Shown here: piece after piece, positions 46,926 to 57,063 of the stretch | Layout of the letters: every line of letters begins with the position of its first letter | How positions within the stretch are numbered: position 1 is the first letter of the stretch | Origin: Dromaius novaehollandiae | Taxonomy: Eukaryota > Chordata > Aves > Casuariiformes > Dromaiidae | Length of the DNA stretch: 64,000 nt | Direction: 5' to 3' | NCBI RefSeq assembly: GCF_036370855.1 | Contig: NC_088099.1 | Span: 29,098,501-29,162,500 of the forward strand | The notes under the pieces: model-generated | The model's input: only the letters and a program-made list of their open reading frames with translations | What the model was told of the DNA's origin: nothing | The model's database searches: none | Position numbers and translations under genes: made by a program

Positions 46926-49538
46926 CCTAGAGTTCACTTTTCATAGGAGAGCACAACTTTGGCTTACAATCAAGTTGTGCATCACAAAAAATGTGAGACC
47001 TTGTACATGTAACTCTTTTGAGCAGCTCTTACTACTGAAATAAGCCCTTGCAGGACACTGAATTTTCCCCTGAATAAGTTTTGCCTTCATGAGAAAGTTT
47101 GCAGTTTCATGCTCTGATTTGTCTGATAATTTCTTTATTCTGGTAGTCAAAATTCTAAAAAAGTATTTATTCATGAAAAGGATAAAAGCAGCAAGTATTC
47201 CATGTGCAAAGAGATCAAAAAAATCCGTAAACGGCAGAAGTAATTGAGAAAACACGAAGAGCAGCATACTATATTACCCCTGCCTTGTGGTCACTTTGGT
47301 GCACCTTTTATTCTATTTATTAAACAGTTTCTGGACAAAGTGTGTTTTGCTCTACTAAAATATCATATAGTGAATACTAAAATGGTGCTGTAAGTCTTAA
47401 GCACTGCGGTGGGGGGCAGGGCAGAAATGCCCCTTTTATTCCTCGAGTTATTGTTTTAGAAATAAAAGATACTGATGACATTGTGTGTACAACACAGATA
47501 GGGCATAAAGAATCGCTGCGGTGGTTTGATAGGGATGATCTGTCACTGAAAATCCATTAACACAGACTGTAGGTGAGGTAAATGTGCTGAAATTTCAGGA
47601 TGTGGAATGCTAGGAGAACAAACCTTAAAATAGTTCCACCAAAAATAGTCCATGTGGACAATAGGAGAGGTTTTTTCCTTCATTTATTTATATTCCCAGC
47701 TCCTTGACACATTGTCCCTTGAATGCTCCCAGAGGGAAACAGAGCAGGAGCCCAGGAAAAGGGCACAGTTTTGTCCTACGCACACATGCCACTGAACATT
47801 GCTGCAATCTGCTTAGGAACAGGAACACACCTAAAAAGGCAAATCTCCCCCCGCCACCCCGGCATGACAGAGCCATGGCAGTGAGGAGAGCAAATAACTG
47901 CCCTGAGTGGCTGAAAAACACCCTGGGCAAACTACTGCTCCTCAAATGCCTGAGAGCAGCTCCCTGCGAATAGACAGCAAATCTTGCCATAGACTCCAGA
48001 GGAAAAAAATTAAATATTGCCTAGGAGCCAATGGCCTGCCTGAGAGGAGGGTATGAGCACAGGTGTGTGGTTTAATTTAGATTTATATTAGTTTAGTGGT
48101 GGTTAGAATTAAAATCTATTGACAGCCCAGAGTGTCTTAAACTGGAATGCATGTGCATTTTTCAGATTCAGTTAACTCTTTGCACAGGGGCCTCTCCCAG
48201 TCCGCCAGGCCCCCAAGAGTTCAGGAGGCCTTGGCTGTGTCTCTGGTAGGCAAGCAGACTACACTGGTCAGTCGTTCCAAGCACCCACCTATTTAACAGC
48301 CTGAGAAAAATCACCTGTGCCCAGTGCATGTGTTACCAGCAAAGCTGGACGGGCCCTCAGGGGCTCCAGGCAGTGCCCACACAGTCTTCATTTCCCTGTG
48401 TAAGCACCTCTTATGTGATTTTGGAGGAAAAATCATCATTCAAGAGGTTAAAATAGTACAAAGCTTCGGTGTGACCCCAGAGATGCTCAGCATGACCAGT
48501 GTGACTTTAGCTAGGATTAAAGGGAAGGACCAAGTGATGTTTTGAGCCACCAGGTGCATGCTCCAGCTACATTTCACCAACAGGTGAGACCTACGTTCCC
48601 TCACCCATCTTTGGTTTCTGCAGGAAGAAAAAAAGAAAAAAAGAGAGAGGGAACCAAAACCAGGTGTTTAGGCTAGAACTAAGTCACCATGTGTCCCTGA
48701 GCATGACAGTCAGAGGATGAGACATGCTTTGCACTTGGTGCACACTAAAGGTATAACACAAGGCAGACAAAGGAAGCCTCCAGGCAAGGAAAACCTTTCT
48801 GTAGGAGAAACTCATGTTTTGGCATGTGGTGAAACAGAGCCATGTCAGCTACGTTTCACTTACAATATGTGCAGTGAACATAGGTGGGAAGTCAGTGCCT
48901 GGATTTGCAATTGGCAGCTTGCAATTCAGTGCGATGACTCAGGACTTTCGGTTTCACTGCAGGGAAAGACTTCTCAGCCCTTACTCAGGCAAAATTCCCA
49001 ATTTTTTACAAGAAGAGGCTATGTCTTGCTTGCCTAGGTATTGTCCAGTTAAAGTTAATACTGCTAACTCCCAGCATTCAGAAATTTTTTCAACAATGGT
49101 CCTGAAAAGTGTTGCAATCATTGTTTTTTATTGGCTTTATAATCATCTTTTCTGTGCTTAGAAGTGATGTTTTCAAACTCTTCCTGAAATCCACAGGGCC
49201 TGGAAATTCAGTCGTATTTGTTCATTCAATGAAAACGGAGCTTATCCTGCAGTCACATGACTCCCAAAGCTAGGGCTCTACAAAAAACCAACAAATCCTG
49301 ACAACTTATCTGCCAGATCTCCCTGGGATCTGCAGGGGAAACAGCCATTCCTGCATCTCCCTCCGTAGCGTATGTTAAAGGCAACTTTCGCTACTGTTGT
49401 CTGATGATGTAATGTGGCCACAGTGCTCAGCAGCAGGGTACTTCCACGTGCCGCTGGGCAGCATTGCCCTGCGTGACACTAGGGTCCATCCTCTCCTCCA
49501 GGCAGAGGACATCGGCGCTTCCGCCACCTCTTCTGCCT

Positions 49539-49577
49539 GGTTTGTAGGTTCTGTAGGTTCTGTAGGTTCTGCAGGTT
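49539..49577. repeat. 9-bp tandem repeat (about four copies)
   Basis: GGTTTGTA followed by repeated GGTTCTGTA units, the last changed to GGTTCTGCA. A minor simple repeat. Confidence 0.85.
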
Positions 49578-50129
49578 TACAGCAGAAGGTGGGAGGAAGA
49601 CTTACACCTACATCAGGCTTAATTAAATAACATGGGATCTGGAACAAATAAAGTAAAAACAATGCATGTGAGGTGTTGGAAAGAACAAGGTAGAAGTAAA
49701 TCTAAGTGAAGCTTTGATGGTAGAAAGAGCTGAGCGGACACAGACATTCTAGCACTTGTGAAGGTATAGAAAGGAGGCAGATGGTAGTCTTTGGTAACAT
49801 ATATCAAAGAACTTATAGATCTTCTCCAGTCATTAGAAGGAAAGAATGAATGACAGAAAAAGAAAGAGGAGAGAAGGTCAACAGAGAAAGGTTAAAGGTT
49901 AATTTCCTGATTGCCAGGATATGAAAGGTAATGGCCTCAGATGCCTGTGAATTTCCTTTCAAAAGAGGTCACATTATTTAATGCACTCTTCTATTACTGC
50001 TCTGATGTCAGCTTCCTAGCGTTCCAAATTGCCTTTTTTCACTATTAATATGATAACAATTCACATAACATGGTCTTCTGATGGACCTCGAAGTTTCTGA
50101 CATGTCAGGTAAGGGCAGTAAATCTGTTA

Positions 50130-50200
50130 GAAACATAACCTGCTCTTGCCAAAGTCAATGGGAACTTTGCCACCAATGTCTATGGCAATGCGGACAGTCC
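50130..50200. repeat. possible amniote interspersed repeat remnant
   Basis: GCCAAAGTCAATGGGAACTT then TGCCACCAATG resembles the widespread sauropsid phrase 'gaagtcaatgggagttttgccattgac'. The match is about 40 bp and could be part of an unclassified old repeat. Confidence 0.3.
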
Positions 50201-53200
50201 AATTACGATGACTAACGGTATTAGTCACATCTTTACTGGAACCTGTTGTTTATGAACAATTCCAAAATGTTTGTTCAGAGAGCTCAATTTAGATGCAAAC
50301 ATTGCCAGCTTGTACTACATTTTTTGCTATCAGGAGCTCTCAAACTCTGGTGTGTGTCACCCACAGTCTGTAGGCTGCCCGCTTCTATCATTTTAAGCGT
50401 GGGATTTGGATTTTGGAGGGCAGGTAGCCTACAAGGAGCACTTTCTTATAGGAAATATTGTACAGGATGGGAAAGCTGGAGAAGTGGTCTGTGTCTTAGA
50501 CCAAAAGTTTTAAGGTTGGATGGTTATAAGGAGGTGGTGGGAATCATGGTCCCTCTCCATTCCTTTTCCATTCCACAGGAAGACCCAGTGGAAAGGCTCA
50601 GTGCCTTACATTCAGCCAAGCACGAATGCCAAGCACTTGGCCCCACTTGGATATTTGATGGGAAAATAGTTGGTGTGCCTTGAGGTCTCAGCTAAGCTCA
50701 GCGCCCCGTTTGATGTACGTGTAGTCTGTGGCCACAAGTGTTTAGGACTTAAATAGACAAGGTGGAAGAAGGTAATATTATCCCTCCGTTGGACTGATGA
50801 AGGACTGAAGGCTGATGGGATAGGAAGGCAAGGGCACCCACAGCTCAGGATAGGAACGAAAACTTACCGTCAGAAGCCTTGCCCCTGGCACAACCACAGG
50901 CTCATCCTGCCTCCTCAGGCTTCTCAGGTCAAGCTGCACTGGTCAGAGACACAAGTTCATAACACTATAATGGGAAAATGGAGTTTACCTGCTTCTAACT
51001 GGGGTGATACAGCACTTACTTACCCACTTCTCAAATACACCAAATAAATCAAAGATTATCTGCTTGTTTCTGAAGTGGAGCTTGAAGTGCCTGAGCAATC
51101 AGAAGGCGTCTCCCAAGTTCTAAAAATGTAGTGAGAGTTGCCTAATTGCTCAACTACTGTATCTCCATGGCCTCAAAACATTTTAAAAACTGAAATACAG
51201 ATCCAGTGCATGTAACTTATTTTTGTATCCTCCAACTACGCCAAAAGATTATTTTATTTTACACTTTAGCAGGAGAGCTATTCTCTACATAAATGGGCCA
51301 CTAAACAGAGTTATGCCATATCAGCACTTCTCAGAACATCAGACACATATATTGCCAGTTTTCAAGATGTGGGATGTTAGATGAATAGATTGCATACCAT
51401 GACTTCCAAGCCTGCATACTGGGACTTCTGTTTCAACTTCCCTCTTCACCACAGTGATGGCAGTTATTTTTGTTAAATAGATTAAAGGCTGAGCAACTTA
51501 GATTTTCTCCAAGTGATGTGTTATTTCAGCTTCTTTTACATTAAAGTTCTTTTGCATTAGGGAAGAAATAATCATACTCACACATACCTGGAAAATAATT
51601 TGCTTGGGCATTCAGGTTTATCCATTTCTTGTTAGAGTGGAAATATCTTCTGGTTGGTGGCTGAACGAGGTAGTTCTTGGTGACCATTACTTATTAAAAC
51701 TCATAATTCTGCCTGTATTTTGTAAGGAGATCTTTATTGTAGCTATAGTGGGAAAGACTTTGTCACCTCTCATAAAAATAACTCCAACATATTTTTGGCC
51801 CAACTATTTTCCCACTAAAGTCAATAACCTAATTCCTAGAAATGCATTCTATTAAGCAACTGATACTTCTTTACATACCATAAATTACAAGATCTAAAAG
51901 TAAGCAACCCTTTATGTTAGTTGCAGCTTTGGTGTTTATTGGGATTGGAATTCAAATCTTTGGAAACACTTTCTAGCACTGTTTATAGACTTTCAATTTT
52001 CTGTTTTATGTCATTTAACCACTTAGAAGCTTTTGTTCAAAAATAACTCTGTGAGTATTCTTATAACATAAGTACAATGGGACGATTGCGTTACTACAGA
52101 AATTCTGGAATTTATATAAATACGATGACAAATCTCCCTGTTTCATTCAGGCTGCTTGAGTATACGCGCTCTCTCTCATATATTGATCCGTGCTACTGAT
52201 GAACTGTTAGATTTCTTTTTATTTTGGTACAATTACCAAAACTTCTGTTCTTCCTGCAGGAATCCTTTAGATAAGGAAGCTGAAACTCCATGGCATGTAT
52301 CAAACCACAGGGGTATTCATACTCATACTCAAGAGGGGATGCAGTCCTCAATCTTCAGCTTTTTTGCCAGACCCCAGTGTCCACAGCATGGGCAGATGTT
52401 TACTTCTGCCAATTCTGCCCCAGGGCTGGGAACTTCTGGTGGCAGGGCAGAGTGAAGAGCCAGCTAGCAGGAGCGCCGTAAGTGGTGTTTCAGGTAAACA
52501 TGAGCCGGAGGCTTTATCTGAATAATGTCAGCAGCAAAACAGAGCAAAGGTTTGCTTTCTACTCCATTTGCAACCTGCTCCTCCTGCACTTCACTGCTTC
52601 TTTACAGCAGCGAAGGGTTCAGCATATCTGTGCATGAGAAAGCTTTCCTAAATCAATAGTCTCCTGATGCTACATAAATACCTAACTGGAGCAAAGATGT
52701 TTATTTTCAAAGTAGGAGATGTTGCTCCTGTGACGATGTTTTATTATAATGATTCTGATCCTGAACCTGCAATCTTTACGCTGAGACAAGACTCCCCTTG
52801 ATTTCAGCGCAAGCTTTGTCTAAGGATTTCAGAATTAGTTCTTTGCTTTTATTTTTATTGAAAAACAAGCCCTCATTTGACAAGGAAAAAGCAGTAAGTG
52901 GATCACGTCAGGGCAGACAAGCTCCTTGGAGAAATTTATAGCAGGAAAAATACAGCTTTACAATTACATGGTAGTAAGTTACAAGGTTAAAGTTTTAAGA
53001 ATATTCCAGGAGAAAGACAACAATGCGCTGTTGGAAATGTACCTTTTCCACCAGAAAAGGCCCAATCAGCGTACCCCTCAGGTACTTCTCAGGATGGAGA
53101 CTACACAGATGGATACAGGCTGAAGTACTGAAACCAAGAATAGGAACATACTTCCATGAAAATTTTAAATGTTCATATACTTGAATTAAGTTCATTTTGA

Positions 53201-53889
53201 CCTCAGGATTTTTGAGGGAAGACTGCATATCAGTCTGGCCGCGCTTCCTGCCACCAAAAGGCCACAACTCCAAGGAGGCCAGGAGCTCACACAGGCGCTG
53301 CTCTGTGGAGAACTACCAAAACCCACAGCCAGCACACACGCACGGTTTGCGGAGGAGAACCACACAGCACCCGAACCCTGCAGGGACAGGCACTGCATGA
53401 AGCGCAGCAGCTAATAATAATTGTAGAGGCTGGAAATGCCGTCCTGCTGCCCCCAGGGTGGGGGGGCAGAGGCGAGCCCCCACAGCGCCATATGGGGAGG
53501 CAAGCCATGCCGGCAGAGCGGGGTGGGCACAGGAGGCCGGGGCGCTCAGCTCAGTGCAGATGAAGTGGAGCCAGTGCATCATTGGGCACTTAAGCCCCCA
53601 GGGATGCAGGCAGGAGGGTCCGGGCCTCTAGAAAGCCTGGGGCAAAAGGCCACTGGGACAAGGGGTGGTCTGGCATGGCCTGAACCCAAGAGGGTGTTTG
53701 GATGGGTCTGGGGATTTGGGGCAGTTGTTTGCTGTTTTTTTCTTTTTTTTTTGGGGGGGGGGGTTAACCAAAAGTTCCCACCAGGAGCACAGGGTTGCCA
53801 GCATGGGTCAGGTTTGCAGCCAGTTGCTGAGCACCGGGGTGCATGCTGGTGCCCTGCTGAAGCAGGTGGGTGCCTCCAAAAGTTGGCTG

Positions 53890-53955
53890 CGGTTTAATCA
53901 AAATTCGGAGGCTAGTACTGCACGGTTTAATCAAAATTCGGAGGCTAGTACTGCA
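53890..53955. repeat. perfect 33-bp tandem duplication
   Basis: Two adjacent identical 33-base copies beginning CGGTTTAATCAAAATTCGG (53,890-53,922 and 53,923-53,955). Complete identity suggests a recent event or an assembly artefact. Confidence 0.95.
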
Positions 53956-53969
53956 AGCAGGGATACGGC

Positions 53970-53982
53970 GGGGGGGGGGGGG
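53970..53982. repeat. poly-G tract (13 bases)
   Basis: An uninterrupted G run just after the 33-bp duplication; its length may be unreliable. Confidence 0.9.
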
Positions 53983-55245
53983 TATTCCCCAGGAGGGCCA
54001 CTGCATTAAAGAGCAGCAAGTATAGGGCAACCCCGGTGCCTAAAAGCAGGGAGTAAGAGCCCAAATTAGAGTAACTCAGGTGCTTGAGGCTGGGACATTG
54101 CATTTCAAAGACAGGCAGCAGTGGTGGCAACATGTTAGCTGGCCCTTTGGCCCCTCTGGCTCCCTGCCCAGGCAGGGTCTGGTCCTCTGGCAGGATCCTG
54201 GCCACCAGCGGGGCAAGGTTTGCCCCTAGCTAGGCATCAGCACCACTCGTTCAGCCCTCACCAAATATTGATCTTTAGAAATTGAGGCACAGCCAGCATC
54301 ACTCTATAAAAATTAGTTTTCAGAATGGCTCATTCTTACAACAGGCTGCCAATATGTTTTAATGGGATTGTGCAGCCCCCCTGCTCATGTTTTTTAAAAA
54401 GAGATAACACCAGGGTCAATAGTTTTAATTAAACTCATTTCTTTATAGGCGTGAACCACAACCACCTTCTCCCTGTGAGCAAAATACGTATGTACATAGG
54501 TGTGCTCGTTGTGAAAAGTTGGGAGGAGGCAGCTTTCCCTGGCGTGACTCCCAGGCCTTCTCATCCCCCGCCGTGAGTGGGGGCTGCGAAGACAGCCTGT
54601 GCCCTCCCTGCCTCCCCCACGCAGCCACCGCTTCCAGATCCCCCGGCCCCCCACCTGCCTAGTCCAAAAGACCTTTTCCCATTTTTTTTTTTAACCTGCA
54701 ACTACAACCCGAGTCATGACTATTTCAGACAACTGGGAAACTTGCTAGAGCGCCATTATTTTTTTAATGCCGGGGCCCGCTGCTTCTGCAGCGTATGAAT
54801 GCTCCGCCGCCCGAGCCGGGATCCCTCGGGGGATCCAGCGCAGGACCTCGCTGCGGCGCCTCGCTCCAACGAGATTTTCCTGAGACACTTCCAAAGTTAT
54901 AGGCTGGCAGATGTGCTCCCCCCGGGCCTACTCGGGTGTTACGCAGGGATGCCCCCTCCTTCAGGGCAGACGGGAGAGCAGCGAGGACGTAGTGCGTGCG
55001 AGCTGCTGGGATTAGGGGAGCCCTGAACGCGCCGGCGCCGGCGGGACACGGGCGGCAGGGCGCCCCACGCGCAGCCTGCTTCCGCGCAGCGCCCGCACTT
55101 ATCTCCGGGGAGGGGGAGGGGGAAGAGCTCGGTGCGGCCCCGCCTGCCAGCGCGCCCCTGCCCGCACCGCCCGCCGCCGGCCCTGCCCGGGGCGCCTCGG
55201 GCGGCGCCTTCCCCTGCGGGGAGCCGCGGCTGCCGGCGGCGGGGG

Positions 55246-55472
55246 GCGTTTCCGAATGCCGGCGTTCTAGAAGGCGCGCGGGGGGGGGGGGTCCAGAACG
55301 CGGGGCGTTTCCGATTCCCGGCGTTCTAGAACGCGCCGGGGGGGGGGGGGGGCGTTTCCGATTCCCGGCGTTCTAGAACGCGCCGGGGGGGGGGCGTTTC
55401 CGATTCCCGGCGTTCTAGAACGCGCCGGGGGGGGGGGGGCGTTTCCGATTCCCGGCGTTCTAGAACGCGGCG
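55246..55472. repeat. promoter-proximal minisatellite with TTCTAGAA palindromes
   Basis: Five tandem units start at 55,246, 55,305, 55,352, 55,394 and 55,439 (periods 59, 47, 42 and 45). Each has GCGTTTCCGATTCCCGGCGT followed by TCTAGAACGCG, and all but the last are followed by a variable poly-G tract of roughly 8-15 bases. The first unit is diverged (GAATGCC instead of GATTCCC, AAGGCGCGC instead of AACGCGCC) and carries an extra TCCAGAACGCGG piece. The core GCGTTCTAGAACGC is a perfect 14-bp palindrome in the last four units. Length variation comes mainly from the G tract. The array ends about 160 bp upstream of the TATA element. Confidence 0.95.
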
Positions 55473-55487
55473 CGCGCCCGCCCGCCC

Positions 55488-55509
55488 CGCCGCCGCCGCC
55501 GCCGCCGCC
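55488..55509. repeat. (CGC)n triplet repeat
   Basis: About seven CGC/GCC triplets between the minisatellite and the predicted start site. CGG/CCG triplets near promoters can expand in vertebrate genes; this one is short. Confidence 0.9.
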
Positions 55510-55631
55510 ACCCGGCGAGACCCGCCCGGCTCCGCCGCGCTCCGCAGTGTAGGGGGCTGCCCCGTCACCTGACCGCCGCGCGCGCGCACGCCGCCCCCCC
55601 CGCGAGCGCGCGCGGGGGCGGGGGTGCCCGG

Positions 55632-55637
55632 TATATA
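55632..55637 (+). promoter_or_regulatory. TATA element (TATATA)
   Basis: TATATA occurs in GCCCGGTATATACGGCCCC, the only such AT element in this part of the GC-rich island. In vertebrates initiation falls about 28-32 bp downstream, which predicts a start around 55,661-55,665 in CCTGCCTCCT. The core is nearly palindromic, so minus-strand use is possible, but the plus-strand splice donors favour rightward transcription. Confidence 0.6.
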
Positions 55638-55660
55638 CGGCCCCGCCGCCCCCGCCCCTG

Positions 55661-55748
55661 CCTGCCTCCTGCAGCAGGGGAGGCTGCGAGGCGCCGCCGC
55701 CGCGCCGGCCCCCGGCAGGTGGGCGAGCCGCGCCGGGGCTGCCACGGG
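55661..55748 (+). other. predicted non-coding first exon of an unidentified gene
   Basis: The predicted start lies 29 bp from the TATA element. The exon contains no ATG and ends at CACGGG|GTGAGTG, a strong splice donor at 55,749. An alternative donor, GGCAG|GTGGGC, at 55,719 would give a 58-nt exon. The lack of an ATG implies that translation starts in a later exon beyond this window. The encoded protein is unknown. Confidence 0.45.
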
Positions 55749-56559
55749 GTGAGTGTGCGGGCGGCGGCGGGCGCGGGGCTCCGGCCAGCCGCTCCCCCCC
55801 TTCGCCGGGTGGGGGGCCTGGGGGAAGGTGGCGGGGAGCGGCGCCGTCGTGGGAAGGTGCCCGCCGGGGCGAGCCGCTGCCCGCGGGAGAGCCTCTGCCG
55901 GGCGGCGCGGGGCTCGCCCGGCCGTACCTGTTGCGGAGCCCGGGGGCTCGGGCAGCCCCGTCCCGGGGCGGCGGTGTGGGAGCGCGGGCCGAAACAGCGG
56001 CCGGGGGGCGGCGGGGCAGGGCAGCGCCGGGGCGGGGAGAGGGTGTCTGAAGTTGAGGGCGGCAACGGCCCAGGCGGTGCCGGGGGGGCCCAGCCCTGCG
56101 GCGGCCGCGCCGCTGCTGCCCGCGGGGCTCGCCCGCCGGAGGGGCCGCGGCAGCTCCGTGGGCACCGGTGGGGCGGGCGCTGCTGCGGGGCGTCGGGAGG
56201 CGCCCGGAGCCGCGGTGCCGGGGTGGGGGGCGCCGGGGGCCGTGCCGGGCGCGCTAGCGGGGCTGGGGCGGGGGGAGCCAGCCTGCGCCGTGTGGCACCT
56301 GCATTATGTCAGTTTGTGGTCAAAGCCTCCGTCTTGGACTCTGCGTGGAAAGTTGCTAGAAGTCCGCAGATGTGAAGTTCTTTTACCAAGCGGCGTGCCA
56401 GAAGGCCAGGCGCTGATGCTGCCATTGATTTAAAAGTCTGCTTGTACGGAAACTCTCTCCAAAACCTGTCCTCCTTGCACCATTGTGCAGAGGTTCCTTA
56501 TAGCACTTAAGTGTCGCCATAGTTAAAGTCTGTGGCCTTAATTCAGCCTGCTGATAGTC

Positions 56560-57063
56560 ATGGAGCTGTACGTAGTAGGTGCCAGATTAGCTCTCCAAGC
56601 TGTGTGCCGTATTTTAAAACTCACACAGCTGAGGGTGGAAAAGACTCCGCTTCCTACAAGTAGTTGCAGGAGAAATGTTTTTCTAATACTTCCGTTGTGT
56701 GTTTGCCTTTTAAAACAAAGTTTGCAAGCGTCACATGCTAGCCGCTATTCACCTTACGAGGTATCGAGCAAAAGCAGGCTTCAGGTTTTTTCATCTGTAT
56801 TTTTGTTCGGAGAGCTGCTAGACAAAGTGACGAGCAGTCAGCGTGCTTGGAGGAGAAGCTTCTCCGCAGGCGCGCACCCGTGCAGGAGCTGCGGCGTTCT
56901 GGCGTGGCCGCGCCCGAGGGCTGCTTGCGCGCCCGGCAGCCGCCGCGCGGGAATGTTCCAGAAGCGCCACGCCGCCCGCTCTCGCAGCAGCACGGGCGCC
57001 GCCTTGTCTGTGGGAGTGCTCCGGAGCACCCACCTCTTGCTAGCGACCGCACAAGTGGAATAA
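56560..57063 (+). other. GC-rich shore with long open frames, not called coding
   Basis: A 167-codon plus frame spans 56,560-57,063, but four or more other frames are also open between 56,818 and 57,104 on both strands, and no domain or splice pair supports any of them. CpG density rises again at about 56,860-57,055. I read it as a regulatory CpG patch in the first intron. Confidence 0.45.
56948..56962. promoter_or_regulatory. perfect three-unit heat-shock element
   Basis: GGAATGTTCCAGAAG reads as nGAAnnTTCnnGAAn with all nine core bases matching, the arrangement bound by trimeric heat-shock factor. It lies in a CpG-rich patch about 1.3 kb downstream of the predicted start. Its presence fits the TTCnnGAA palindromes upstream, but an isolated match can arise by chance. 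Confidence 0.5.

Larger units (their letters stand above)
46926..53199. other. non-coding right flank of the satellite
   Basis: About 6.3 kb without a supportable gene. It includes a 9-bp tandem repeat (49,539-49,577) and a short amniote-repeat-like phrase near 50,140-50,190. ORFs such as 50,246-50,683 (plus, 145 aa) and the overlapping pair at 47,688-47,990 have no recognisable family features. The sequence is AT-rich around 51,000-53,000. Confidence 0.55.
53200..54764. other. GC-rich, homopolymer-bearing approach to the CpG island
   Basis: GC content rises from about 53,200. Notable tracts are a T run passing into an 11-base G run at about 53,735-53,763, a perfect 33-bp tandem duplication at 53,890-53,955 and a 13-base G run at 53,970-53,982. 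ORFs crossing these tracts (for example 53,436-53,897 plus) are composition artefacts. No exon is supported. Confidence 0.6.
54765..56330. promoter_or_regulatory. large CpG island with promoter
   Basis: About 1.5 kb of very GC-rich, CpG-dense sequence, contrasting with AT-rich flanks. It contains GC-box-like CCGCCC strings, a CGC triplet repeat, a minisatellite, a TATA element (55,632) and strong donor-like GTGAGT and GTGGGC sequences just downstream. This architecture is typical of a vertebrate gene 5' end. The long ORFs on both strands (279 aa minus, 226 and 218 aa plus) are explained by the scarcity of stop codons at this GC content. The gene name cannot be read from the window because the first exon appears non-coding. 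Confidence 0.9.

Noticed and set aside
55326-56165. 279-aa minus-strand ORF with repeated RVLERRESETPPP motifs
   Set aside because: It arises from translating the promoter minisatellite and adjacent GC-rich DNA. The copy number depends on poly-G length, several other frames are also open, and no homologous domain is seen.
55719-56433. 218- and 226-aa plus-strand ORFs in the CpG island
   Set aside because: They are Gly/Arg/Ala-rich, overlap in different frames, and begin across the predicted splice donor. Stop codons are simply rare at this GC content.
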